11,404 nucleotides of DNA from an uncultured Spartobacteria bacterium. Lineage in GTDB: Bacteria > Verrucomicrobiota > Verrucomicrobiia > Chthoniobacterales > UBA6821. Below the pieces are notes generated by a model that made no database searches, was not told the DNA's origin, and saw only the letters and a program-made list of their open reading frames with translations. The first letter of the stretch is position 1; every line of letters begins with the position of its first letter. Positions 1 to 6,621 of this stretch are shown piece after piece. Where the stretch lies: assembly GCA_903831635.1 (NCBI GenBank), contig CAIKYN010000298.1, forward strand, positions 1 to 11,404, written 5' to 3'. The position numbers and the translations under genes are program-made.

Positions 1-1067
1 AGAGGTCGGACTAGGGGTTCATTGGCCTCAAGCGGTTGATCGAGTTTCGAAATCAGATCCCTGAGGTATTTGTAATTCTCGGTCTTAACAACCATGAGAA
101 TTCTATTGGTGCGTTTGTCCGCGATGAACTGTGCCTTGCCGGTCAAGATATGGGCATCTCCCCCGACCGAAACAACCGCCCCTTGCCCGCCTGGAGGCGG
201 AGCACTTCCCCCACCGCCGGAGCCTCCTCCGAACATCTGGTTCAGCGTTTCGACAACCTTCTCTGCATTCGCCCGTTGAAGAGGGACGAACTCCGTGATG
301 ATCTGGCTCGGCTCATGATCCACAACGGAGAGAATGCCAAGTGCCTTGCGAATGATGGGCGTCTTGTCGGTGATGACAATCGCGCTTGCGTTGGGGATCT
401 GAACAATCGCCCCGTAAGCATTTCTCTGGATGACTCCATCAATGATGGAGGTTGCTTCCGCAGGAGAGAGGAAATTGAGGCTCTTATAGAAGGAGACGAT
501 CTTGTCGCCATCTTGAGGGAGTTGGGATTCCTCGAGGTAGAGAGGGAGGCCCTCGGCGCGGGGAGGGCGGCTGGGGCCGAGGATTTTCATCGTTTTTCCA
601 TCCACGGGCACAAGGGTGTAGCCGTTGAGAAGGAGGGAGCTTTCGATGAGGGAAATCGCCTCCTTTTGGGGAATGGGATCGGCAACCATGATGGAGAGTT
701 CGGGTCCTTGAAGATTCGAGTCCCGGATCAGGCGTTTGCCGGTCAGTTTTTCATAAACCGTCAGCACCTCGGCCACCGAGGTATGAGGAAATTGAATGGA
801 AACGGTTTCTTCCGAGGGTGAGGTTGGCCGTGTTGCCCTCGTTGACGCAGGCGAGGCCGGGAGATTTGCAGAGAGTTGCGTATCTGACGAAATAACAGTG
901 GCATCCTGAGCAACTGGTGCTGACGGACTAGGCATCGGAGGAGTGAGCGCATTTGGCGGTGTGGCAGGTTGCTGGGCTTGGAGAGTGGCCCCTGCGAGCA
1001 CTAACAAGCATGCAGCTGATAGGGTGGAAAGCCTCAGTGTGCGGAACATAGATTTTACAGGGATCAT
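1..1067 (-). CDS. gspD: GspD, type II secretion secretin, N-terminal part (cut by window edge)
   Basis: Outer-membrane secretin of the T2SS; the multimer forms the channel through which folded exoproteins leave the periplasm. The first 355 residues are visible and the barrel domain lies outside. Residues 1-31 are a signal peptide (basic start, Leu/Ala-rich core, 'TLQA' cleavage region). Residues 32-87 are an unusually long Pro/Ser/Thr/Ala-rich linker. About 88-165 is an N0-type domain ('VAEVLTVYEKLTGKRLI'), about 188-250 an N1 domain and about 256-348 an N2 domain ('FVPLQRANAEKVVETLNQMF' and later 'NRILMVV'), with a Gly-rich insertion at 279-305. The ATG at 1067 overlaps the TGA of the gspC-like gene by 4 bases (ATGA) and has no Shine-Dalgarno site, so coupled translation is likely. 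A second Met at codon 7 is possible. A PilQ-type secretin is the alternative, but the pseudopilin neighbours favour GspD. Confidence 0.9.
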   Translation of the reverse strand, partial: MIPVKSMFRTLRLSTLSAACLLVLAGATLQAQQPATPPNALTPPMPSPSAPVAQDATVISSDTQLSANLPASPASTRATRPTSPSEETVSIQFPHTSVAEVLTVYEKLTGKRLIRDSNLQGPELSIMVADPIPQKEAISLIESSLLLNGYTLVPVDGKTMKILGPSRPPRAEGLPLYLEESQLPQDGDKIVSFYKSLNFLSPAEATSIIDGVIQRNAYGAIVQIPNASAIVITDKTPIIRKALGILSVVDHEPSQIITEFVPLQRANAEKVVETLNQMFGGGSGGGGSAPPPGGQGAVVSVGGDAHILTGKAQFIADKRTNRILMVVKTENYKYLRDLISKLDQPLEANEPLVRP

Positions 1068-1759
1068 GGTGTGGCAGGCTGGGCCTGGGGTGCGGTGACG
1101 ATGGGTCTACGGATGATGCGCCGCGTCGGTGGCGGTGCTGAGGGTTGTTGAGGAAGAGGGGGTAGCACCGGCATGTTGACTCCAGGTTGGGGGCCGACCG
1201 CAGCTCCTGCCGCACCGATGCCTGCGGCCACTGAACCCGGGATGGGCGCGGGCGCGGGACCTCCCTTGGACTGTGCTGATTCGATGAATCCAATGGTGCC
1301 TGATTCCGAGCCGACTCGGATGCTCGCCTTGATGGGAGCGCTCCCACCCTCTCGAACGAGCGAGACCAGAGAGATGTTCTTGGAATTCGGTTTTTTCGTG
1401 ATCAGATCGCGGCTTTGATCCGTGCGGTCAAAGAGAAAAATCTGTTCCTCTCCATCAATTGTGATGATGCCGGTCATCGCGTAGCGTTCGGCGAGAGGGG
1501 AACTCTCTTCGGCGGTCGGCAGAGAGAAAGGAGAGTGTTTCAGAAGTTGCTGAAACGAGGAAAGATCACGAGGTCTTTCCCATGGGCTAGCAGGCGATTG
1601 GGGAGACGTTGAAGATGGGGAAGACGAGCGAGAGATGGCGCCCCCTCCCACTTCGGCAATCAGTGGAAAAATCATGCCGGTTAAGAGCAAGAGGGCTGCT
1701 AAGGGAAGCGCCGGTACGGGGACAGCTTCCTTCCTTGCGATGTGCCGGTAGCGCGTCAT
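1064..1759 (-). CDS. GspC/PilP-like inner-membrane connector of the T2SS
   Basis: 231 residues. A short basic N-terminus is followed by one membrane segment at about 17-36 and a Ser/Pro-rich periplasmic spacer at about 40-65. A small domain at about 67-160 fits the homology region of GspC/PilP ('SFQQLLKHSPFSLP', then 'YAMTGIITIDGEEQIFLFDR'). The rest, about 165-231, is a Gly/Ala- then Pro-rich tail ending in an Arg-rich patch and 'APQAQPATP'. In known systems GspC links the inner-membrane platform to the N0 domain of GspD, and its gene lying directly upstream of gspD fits that. It overlaps gspM (ATGA at 1756-1759) and gspD (ATGA at 1064-1067). I see no PDZ or coiled-coil domain after the homology region, unlike classical GspC, so it resembles PilP in layout. 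The identification rests on architecture and position more than on strong motifs. Confidence 0.65.
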   Translation of the reverse strand: MTRYRHIARKEAVPVPALPLAALLLLTGMIFPLIAEVGGGAISRSSSPSSTSPQSPASPWERPRDLSSFQQLLKHSPFSLPTAEESSPLAERYAMTGIITIDGEEQIFLFDRTDQSRDLITKKPNSKNISLVSLVREGGSAPIKASIRVGSESGTIGFIESAQSKGGPAPAPIPGSVAAGIGAAGAAVGPQPGVNMPVLPPLPQQPSAPPPTRRIIRRPIVTAPQAQPATP

Positions 1760-2316
1760 GGGGTGGCTGCTTGGGGAGTCGATCCTGCGTGATTTATGGG
1801 CTGGAAATATTGATGTAACTCAAGGTCTGCGACGACATTGGGGGGCTGCGCATCGCTCTTCAATGACAATTTCTCAATGGTACGCCATGCCGTCGGCGAT
1901 TGCAGGGCGAAGAGCATCTTGACCACTCCCTCGAAGGGGCCCGTGAGCTTCACCGACACGGCAACCGTAGGCCCGTACGGTGTCTCTTGCGTGGGAAGGA
2001 GATTCTCCTCGGTGACTTTCAATCCCGACTTTTCGGCTTCATCCCTCTCAACCTTGAGGAGCTGAGCGCTGGCATCGTCGGGCGCCATCTGCGGCATCGG
2101 GTGAATGTCGATCCATGCATCGGCGGGCTTGAGGGCGCTCCCCACCTCGACCCAGCTTCTATCCGAGGCGAGTTCTGATTTTGCCGTGATGATGGCTTTC
2201 TGCACGCCTGCCCTGGTCTGCAGAAAGGCATGAAGTCCCATCATGTTCAGGGCGATGAAGAGAGCTCCACACAGGATGAGAAGGAGGTTTTTTTCGCTTG
2301 GTGCCAGGGTTCTCAT
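1756..2316 (-). CDS. gspM: GspM/PilO-like T2SS inner-membrane platform protein
   Basis: 186 residues. A short cytoplasmic start ('MRTLAPSEKN') precedes one membrane helix at about 9-31. A helical stretch at about 32-60 follows, then a C-terminal domain at about 85-175 with the alternating helix/strand pattern expected of the circular ferredoxin-like fold of GspM/PilO ('VAVSVKLTGPFEGVVKMLFALQ'). This family pairs with GspL/PilN in the inner membrane and positions the assembly ATPase and pseudopilus. The neighbours are gspL upstream and the gspC-like gene downstream, each overlapping by 4 bases, the same position pilO holds in pilMNOPQ. The protein ends in a short Pro/Ala/Thr tail. No Shine-Dalgarno site is visible before the ATG. 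These proteins diverge strongly, so the call rests on topology, size and context. Confidence 0.75.
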   Translation of the reverse strand: MRTLAPSEKNLLLILCGALFIALNMMGLHAFLQTRAGVQKAIITAKSELASDRSWVEVGSALKPADAWIDIHPMPQMAPDDASAQLLKVERDEAEKSGLKVTEENLLPTQETPYGPTVAVSVKLTGPFEGVVKMLFALQSPTAWRTIEKLSLKSDAQPPNVVADLELHQYFQPINHAGSTPQAATP

Positions 2317-3632
2317 GGGACGATTGGGCGCTGACCTTGGCGCGTCCCCTCCATATCGAATTTCACGCTATTCTTTCCTGCTAATTGAGGCTGTCCAGAA
2401 GTCCAGTCGTACTCCTGAAGCAGAGGGTTTTTCTTAAGCTGCTCGATGAAGGCGTAGGCTTGGGTCACATCGGTGGCTTCACCCGAGATCTGGAGGTGAC
2501 CCTGTTCGAGGTTGAAATTGATGAGGCGCACCTTGCCTCCCTCGGTTGGGGAGGCAGCTGCAGCAAGCAGGTCCAGAGGATAAGTTGTCGGATCGATCGC
2601 GGGACGCAGGGCATTCCAGCGTTCCGATTCTTGTTTTGCCAGCTGGGCCGGGGGCGTGACGTTTGCAACTTCTTTTCGGATACGCTTCAAGGCCGCCTGT
2701 CGGATCAGCAGATCCCCTGAGCCCCAAGCCAAGAGGAGAAGGTAAATGATGGCCGCCACAGAGCCGATGGAGAGGAGGGTTTCATTTCGTTGCTTCCGTA
2801 TCCTCTCATGGCGGGCCCCTGGTGGCGGCAGATCGACCGGTGTCGTGGGAAGGGCCGGTGGGATGTCCTCCCGAGGATCAGAGATGGTGGCTCGTGGAAA
2901 ACTGGCTGCGAGTTCCTTGGTCAACAAGACGGATGCCTCCAAAGGTATCCCCTGCAGGAGAATTGCGGAGGGAAGATGTCCCAAGATGCCCTCCGAAAGC
3001 AGGCGCACCGAGGCGCGTTGCAATGTGGATCCGCAGTGTCCGGGGCGGATAGCACAGAACCATACGGTCTCTCCATCCCGATAATAAGCCGCCTGAATGA
3101 CACCCTGCTCCTGCCAGAGAATCATGTCGGGTTTTTCCGCTGGCCCGCGGAGCCTCGCCGAAATCTCAAAACGCTCGGCATTTTTCCAACCATCGGGCAT
3201 CAATTCTTCGGGAAAAGGCTCCTCGGCGGCCACAGCCAGGACCAAGCGACGATCGCCAAGTTGAAGAATAGGAATAGCGGTCAAGCCCTCCTCCATGCCT
3301 CGTTTGAGAAGGTGCCTGCCGGACAGCTCCATCTTGACGAGTTCGCGGCTGTCTCCCTCCAGGGCTATCCAGAGCGGCCATGAAAAGAGGCTTGAGGAGG
3401 GAAGCGTCATTATCCGCGAGGATTTTGTCGGAAGCGGCTCCTCTGGGCTCAGCATTTCCGGCATTCCCTCTGCTGGAAGATGCCATCGCTCCCAGATGCC
3501 GAAATCGGCTCCTGGTCGCTCGATCACAATGCCTCCCAGGCGTTCCTTCCCCTTGGCATCGAGGGAGTTTCCCTCCTCGGCCTTATCGGTCACAGGAGTC
3601 TCCGGAGTAATGCTTGCGGAGGATGGTGCCAT
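2313..3632 (-). CDS. gspL: GspL-like T2SS platform protein (cytoplasmic domain plus PilN-like periplasmic domain)
   Basis: 439 residues. The N-terminal ~275 residues are soluble and presumably cytoplasmic; in GspL this part is actin-like (PilM-related) and recruits the GspE ATPase. A Pro-rich linker at about 255-272 leads to a basic segment and one membrane helix at about 285-305 ('SVAAIIYLLLLAWGSGDLLI'). A charged helical stretch at 308-345 follows, then a PilN/GspL-type ferredoxin-like domain at about 355-430 ('VRLINFNLEQGHLQISGEA', 'AYAFIEQLKKNPLLQEYDW'). Length and order match a fused GspL rather than separate PilM and PilN. The first ~30 residues look low-complexity, so a later start cannot be excluded. 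The gene begins 6 bases after the gspK stop with no Shine-Dalgarno site, and its end overlaps gspM by 4 bases. I recognise the C-terminal half much better than the N-terminal half. Confidence 0.8.
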   Translation of the reverse strand: MAPSSASITPETPVTDKAEEGNSLDAKGKERLGGIVIERPGADFGIWERWHLPAEGMPEMLSPEEPLPTKSSRIMTLPSSSLFSWPLWIALEGDSRELVKMELSGRHLLKRGMEEGLTAIPILQLGDRRLVLAVAAEEPFPEELMPDGWKNAERFEISARLRGPAEKPDMILWQEQGVIQAAYYRDGETVWFCAIRPGHCGSTLQRASVRLLSEGILGHLPSAILLQGIPLEASVLLTKELAASFPRATISDPREDIPPALPTTPVDLPPPGARHERIRKQRNETLLSIGSVAAIIYLLLLAWGSGDLLIRQAALKRIRKEVANVTPPAQLAKQESERWNALRPAIDPTTYPLDLLAAAASPTEGGKVRLINFNLEQGHLQISGEATDVTQAYAFIEQLKKNPLLQEYDWTSGQPQLAGKNSVKFDMEGTRQGQRPIVP

Positions 3633-3638
3633 GGGTGG

Positions 3639-4583
3639 TTATTGTTCCGACCACCCTAGCACAGAGCCGCCGGCTTGGGGGTTTTCTGTTGTGCCCGCCG
3701 GGGCGATGACCGTGATCTTGTGTTTTACTCCGTTGCAGATGCCGGTGCTCTCGATGCGCCTCATGCTGCCCGCAAGGGTAGAGATCTTGGAAATCATCAC
3801 CCTCTGGGCGCCGCTCACTCCCATCAAGGTCATGGCATTCGTCATGTCGGTCGGTTTGAGATCATCATCTGTTCCTTCAATGCCATCCTTGCCCGCCCTA
3901 AGGGCGATCCAAGCATCTGCCTGCGAGGGAAGGAGGCCGAGCAGGTTTACCAAAATGTTTTTTGGCGCCCGGAGAATGTTAACGGGCCCATTGTAATAGG
4001 TGGTGAAATAGGTGAGCCAATCGGGTTTCGCCTGCATGACTGGATCAAAGCCGATCACTAACTCCATTTCCTCGGGGGAGGCAAATGGAGCTTCCGGTGG
4101 GAGGCCCGACATTCCCGCAGCTTCGTACTCTTCCCTCTTTGCTCCATGGAGCGATCGGAAGGGGCTCTGGCTTTGCCAGTCGTAGAGTCCATCGGCGGCA
4201 GTATCTGAGCTATTCTTATCGAGTTTCCACGCGGTGAAGAGCTGGCCGAGTACGGTGCGCTGATCGGGGGTTAGGGCGAGATAATAGTTTGGATTGATCA
4301 ACCCTGACTCGTCCTTAATCGCGACCTGATAGCCTTCACTCCCGTCCTTGGAGAGCTGATTTAGAAGTGGATCCCCGGGGAGCACGCCAGGATTCATAGC
4401 GACAGCCACACCGGAGAGGGCTTGCTGTCGTGCTCGGAAGAGCTTTCCGGAGCGGGTCTCCTCCGTGATCCATCCCTCGATGATTCCGGCCAGCAACAGG
4501 ACGACTCCCGTGAGCAGGGCGATGCACCAGAGCACCATCGGCAGTGCCATTCCACGGGTGTGATGTAGACTTTCGCTCTTCAT
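3639..4583 (-). CDS. gspK: GspK, minor pseudopilin of the T2SS
   Basis: 314 residues, about the usual GspK size. GspK caps the pseudopilus tip with GspI and GspJ. The class III signal is at residues 10-12 ('RG|MALPMVLW'), cleaved after Gly11. Position +5 is Met instead of Glu, which is normal for GspK and a hallmark of this subunit. Further GspK features are an Ala-rich helix continuing to about 62, 'IKDESGLINPN' at 89-99 (the Asp..Gly-x-Ile-Asn element), 'LYDW' at 133-136, and a helical domain with 'EEMELVIGFDP' at 171-181. Residues 231-243 contain a calcium-loop-like 'GKDGIEGTDDDLK'. It overlaps gspJ by 4 bases (ATGA), with a weak GGA just upstream of the ATG, and is followed after 6 bases by gspL. 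Confidence 0.93.
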   Translation of the reverse strand: MKSESLHHTRGMALPMVLWCIALLTGVVLLLAGIIEGWITEETRSGKLFRARQQALSGVAVAMNPGVLPGDPLLNQLSKDGSEGYQVAIKDESGLINPNYYLALTPDQRTVLGQLFTAWKLDKNSSDTAADGLYDWQSQSPFRSLHGAKREEYEAAGMSGLPPEAPFASPEEMELVIGFDPVMQAKPDWLTYFTTYYNGPVNILRAPKNILVNLLGLLPSQADAWIALRAGKDGIEGTDDDLKPTDMTNAMTLMGVSGAQRVMISKISTLAGSMRRIESTGICNGVKHKITVIAPAGTTENPQAGGSVLGWSEQ

Positions 4584-5278
4584 TTTCCGGAAGGTGGCGT
4601 AGGAGAGGAAGTTGCCTGTGGCATCTGAGTTGCCGGAGGGGCTACTTGAGGGGCAGCGACAGGAGGAACATAGAAAATCGCCTCGATGGGATCGGGCATC
4701 TCATCAACTTCGAGTTGCAAACGCACCAGTTGGGGACGGGGACTGCCGTCGGGCCATTCCTCTTTCCAGTCGCCTCCCTGAAAAAATGACCAGTGTGGCT
4801 TGCGGACCTTGGGGAGAAGCGGGATGCCTGGTGCTTCAAGGGCTGTTTCCAATTCACGGTCACTCAGTCTTGCGGGAATTCTCACCATGCAGATCGTCCT
4901 TGTCCCATCCGAGCGCGCCTTCGCGGCAAGCATCAAGGAAGCACCACCGAGGCTCGGCATGCCGAAAAGTCCCTGAACCTTTCCCAAGATCAGACGGGGC
5001 TCTGCTTCCCCTCCTTTGCCCTTGCCTATCTGAAGGGAGACGCTGCCCTGGCCGGGAAGATTGAGGAAGGCATTGCGGGTGACCCGAAGGAAGGCATCCA
5101 AACGGCGTAGAACAAGCTGCTGATCCATCGCGGTACGAGCGGCGGAGATCGATGAACTGGTGATCGCGTAAACCGAGGCTGCGAGCATGGCCAGGATCGC
5201 CATGGAAAGGATCACCTCTAGCAGCGTGAAAGCGCTGAAGACGTTGGTGCGTGGTCGATTTTTAGCCTTGGTGATCAT
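4580..5278 (-). CDS. gspJ: GspJ, minor pseudopilin of the T2SS
   Basis: 232 residues. The prepilin signal is 'FSA|FTLLEVILSMAILAML': the predicted cleavage is after Ala16, Phe is +1 and Glu is +5. The -1 residue is Ala rather than the usual Gly. The hydrophobic helix runs from about 17 to 45. The C-terminal half carries the typical GspJ end pattern ('FFQGGDWKEEWPDG' followed by 'QLVRLQLEV', about 165-191). GspJ joins GspI and GspK in the tip complex that starts pseudopilus assembly. Residues about 205-232 form a Pro/Ala/Gln/Thr-rich tail not expected from the usual fold, and this lengthens the protein slightly. It overlaps gspI (5275-5278) and gspK (4580-4583) by 4 bases each, with no clear Shine-Dalgarno site, so coupled translation is likely. 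Confidence 0.9.
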   Translation of the reverse strand: MITKAKNRPRTNVFSAFTLLEVILSMAILAMLAASVYAITSSSISAARTAMDQQLVLRRLDAFLRVTRNAFLNLPGQGSVSLQIGKGKGGEAEPRLILGKVQGLFGMPSLGGASLMLAAKARSDGTRTICMVRIPARLSDRELETALEAPGIPLLPKVRKPHWSFFQGGDWKEEWPDGSPRPQLVRLQLEVDEMPDPIEAIFYVPPVAAPQVAPPATQMPQATSSPTPPSGK

Positions 5279-5667
5279 GGTAGATTCAGAAGGATCTCCG
5301 CGGAGTCAGTCTGATTTCCAGAAGTGGTCTTGATGGTCAGTTTCTTGAGTCCTTGGATATCGACTCCTTTCGCATTCTTCACGGGATAGGGGGCCAGGGA
5401 TTCCTCCACCTTGACGCCATGGTTGTGAGAGGCTTCCAGAATCCTCGGAGTTCCCACTGGGGGTGGGTTTGCTTGGCAAAAAGCGAGGCGTGACTCCAAC
5501 TCTGAACGGCAGAAGGAACGCTGCCGCACCTCGAGCGTGGCTTGGAGTGCCGTGTTGAGGGCGATCGCCAATCCGGTCACCGCCAGCATGAAAACAGCGA
5601 GAGCAATCAGTACTTCAAAGAGCGTGAAACCTCGGTCTTTTTTCATGAGATTCTGGTCACTCATCAT
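5275..5667 (-). CDS. gspI: GspI, minor pseudopilin of the T2SS
   Basis: 130 residues, the expected size. The signal 'DRG|FTLFEVLIALAVFML' is canonical: cleavage after Gly13, Phe at +1, Glu at +5. The helix is followed by a small globular part with beta strands near the end ('KKLTIKTT', 'AEILLNLP'). GspI nucleates the tip complex with GspJ and GspK. There are two adjacent ATG codons (5667 and 5664) and a third at codon 8 (5646); none has a good Shine-Dalgarno site. The first overlaps the end of gspH by 11 bases. I use the first ATG, but the start could be either of the first two. The order H-I-J-K around it is standard for T2SS operons. Confidence 0.9.
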   Translation of the reverse strand: MMSDQNLMKKDRGFTLFEVLIALAVFMLAVTGLAIALNTALQATLEVRQRSFCRSELESRLAFCQANPPPVGTPRILEASHNHGVKVEESLAPYPVKNAKGVDIQGLKKLTIKTTSGNQTDSAEILLNLP

Positions 5668-6118
5668 CGTGGACCGGTTGTGCTGTCAGGGCATCGAAGG
5701 AGAGAAGGATCTCCCGATCCTTGTTGGTGAGTCGGAGCGAAATCGGTTCGCAGATGCCGGCGGCATTGAACTCCCATGACTGCTTGCGTGAGGGAGGATG
5801 AAATTTCGAGTCGTTCAGCCCCTTGACCTCAAGGATCCATCCGGCAGGGAGAGGCATGCCTTTGATGCCACTGGAGGCAAGTAGGATTTTCTCGCTTTCT
5901 CCTGATTCCATGGCTTTGGACCGCGTTTCCTGCGCCTTGGCCGTGATCGCATCCGCCGCGCGATCCCCCGCAGCAGCTGCAAAGGAATCGAAGAGATAGG
6001 GAAGCGAGGCTGAGATCAGGATCGCCACTAGTGACAGGGCAATGATAATCTCCAGCAGTGTGAATGCGCGGACTTCGCTTCTACGCCCCGACTGATTATT
6101 TGCCGATGTTGCCGTCAC
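5657..6118 (-). CDS. gspH: GspH-like minor pseudopilin of the T2SS
   Basis: 153 residues from the GTG at 6118. The frame is open up to an ATG at 6199, but that would bury 104 bases inside gspG and put 45 residues before the cleavage site. The GTG is preceded by AGGGAG six bases upstream and gives an 18-residue leader ending 'VRA|FTLLEIIIALSLVAIL', with Glu at +5. The -1 residue is Ala, as in GspJ here. After the helix come a Lys/Glu-rich segment, a short hydrophobic strand ('KILLA'), and strands such as 'PISLRLTN' and 'EILLSFDA' near the end, in line with the beta-rich GspH fold. GspH joins the major pseudopilus to the tip complex. The assignment rests on the signal, length and position between gspG and gspI; GspH sequences are poorly conserved. 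Confidence 0.8.
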   Translation of the reverse strand: MTATSANNQSGRRSEVRAFTLLEIIIALSLVAILISASLPYLFDSFAAAAGDRAADAITAKAQETRSKAMESGESEKILLASSGIKGMPLPAGWILEVKGLNDSKFHPPSRKQSWEFNAAGICEPISLRLTNKDREILLSFDALTAQPVHDDE

Positions 6119-6542
6119 CCTCCACTCCCTTCGGTCCGAGTGAATAGAGGTCGTACCCATCTGCCTTGATCTTGCCCGGGTTCCGGTAGACATACTCATT
6201 ACCCCATGGGTCGAGCGGGACGTTCTCCATCAGCTTCTTCCAGTGTTGGGGTTTGGGGTCCGAGCTGGGCATCTGCACCAGAGCCTTGAGTCCCTGCTCG
6301 GTATTCGGCTTTCGATAATTCAGCATTTCGTAAGTGCGGAGCTGCATGGAGATCGCCTGAATATCGCTCTGCACGCGCTGTTCCTTGGCGACGTCTATGT
6401 TGCCCGAGAGCATGTAGATGGCCGAGCCAACAAGGACGGCGATGATGCCGAGCACGAGCATAATCTCGAAGAGTGTGTAACCTGAATCTCCCCGGAGGGA
6501 GGCACGACGGTTGAGGGGTGAGAGATTATTCATGGATGTCAT
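6096..6542 (-). CDS. gspG: GspG, major pseudopilin of the T2SS
   Basis: 148 residues, the usual GspG size. The prepilin signal is 'DSG|YTLFEIMLVLGIIAVLVG': cleavage after Gly21, Tyr at +1, Glu at +5. Family signatures follow in order: 'TEQGLKALV' at 81-89, 'PLDPWGNEYVYRNPG' at 109-123 and 'GYDLYSLGPKG' at 129-139. GspG polymerises into the pseudopilus that pushes substrates through the secretin. The C-terminal loop normally binds calcium and usually reads like 'GPDGxxGTDDDI'; here it is 'GPKGVEGDGNIGK', with Lys in place of the first Asp and a shorter acidic cluster. Two in-frame ATGs (6542 and 6533) are possible starts, neither with a visible Shine-Dalgarno site. The gene leads the pseudopilin block and overlaps gspH by 23 bases if the GTG start is right. 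Confidence 0.96.
   Translation of the reverse strand: MTSMNNLSPLNRRASLRGDSGYTLFEIMLVLGIIAVLVGSAIYMLSGNIDVAKEQRVQSDIQAISMQLRTYEMLNYRKPNTEQGLKALVQMPSSDPKPQHWKKLMENVPLDPWGNEYVYRNPGKIKADGYDLYSLGPKGVEGDGNIGK
6125..6130 (-). promoter_or_regulatory. Ribosome binding site of gspH (AGGGAG)
   Basis: AGGGAG lies six bases before the GTG at 6118, inside the last codons of gspG. It is one of very few clear Shine-Dalgarno sites in this operon and is the main reason to choose the GTG over the upstream ATG at 6199. Confidence 0.6.
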
Positions 6543-6574
6543 GTTATTCGTAAGGGTGAATGGAGAGGTTAGAG

Positions 6575-6589
6575 CTAGATCTCATCTAG
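6575..6589. repeat. Short perfect inverted repeat in the gspG upstream region
   Basis: CTAGAT-CTC-ATCTAG (plus strand) is a perfect 6-bp inverted repeat with a 3-base centre, 33 bases before the gspG start. The same 79-bp gap carries a 9-bp direct repeat TGGAGAGGT, at 6561-6569 and at 6614-6622, the second copy touching the stop of the upstream gene. The site could be an operator or a small mRNA hairpin; a 6-bp palindrome also arises readily by chance. I see no convincing -35/-10 pair or rho-independent terminator in the gap. Confidence 0.35.
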
Positions 6590-6621
6590 GAATCGTCAGG
6601 CGTCAAGATCGGGTGGAGAGG

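Noticed and set aside
36..821. A 261-codon plus-strand open frame at the left end
   Set aside because: It is antisense to gspD, whose signal peptide, N0-N2 domains and coupling to the upstream gene are clear. The plus-strand translation shows no recognisable domain.
3295..3996. A 233-codon plus-strand open frame across the gspL/gspK junction
   Set aside because: It crosses two well-supported minus-strand genes and its translation has no recognisable motif; it is an antisense shadow.
6119..6199. Extension of gspH upstream to the ATG at 6199
   Set aside because: It would overlap gspG by 104 bases and give a 45-residue prepilin leader; the GTG at 6118 with AGGGAG fits better.
1064..6542. Reading the block as a type IV pilus operon
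   Set aside because: GspG signatures (the TEQGL and DPWG elements), a GspK lacking Glu at +5 and the H-I-J minor pseudopilin set are T2SS features, despite the pilus-like order of the last four genes.
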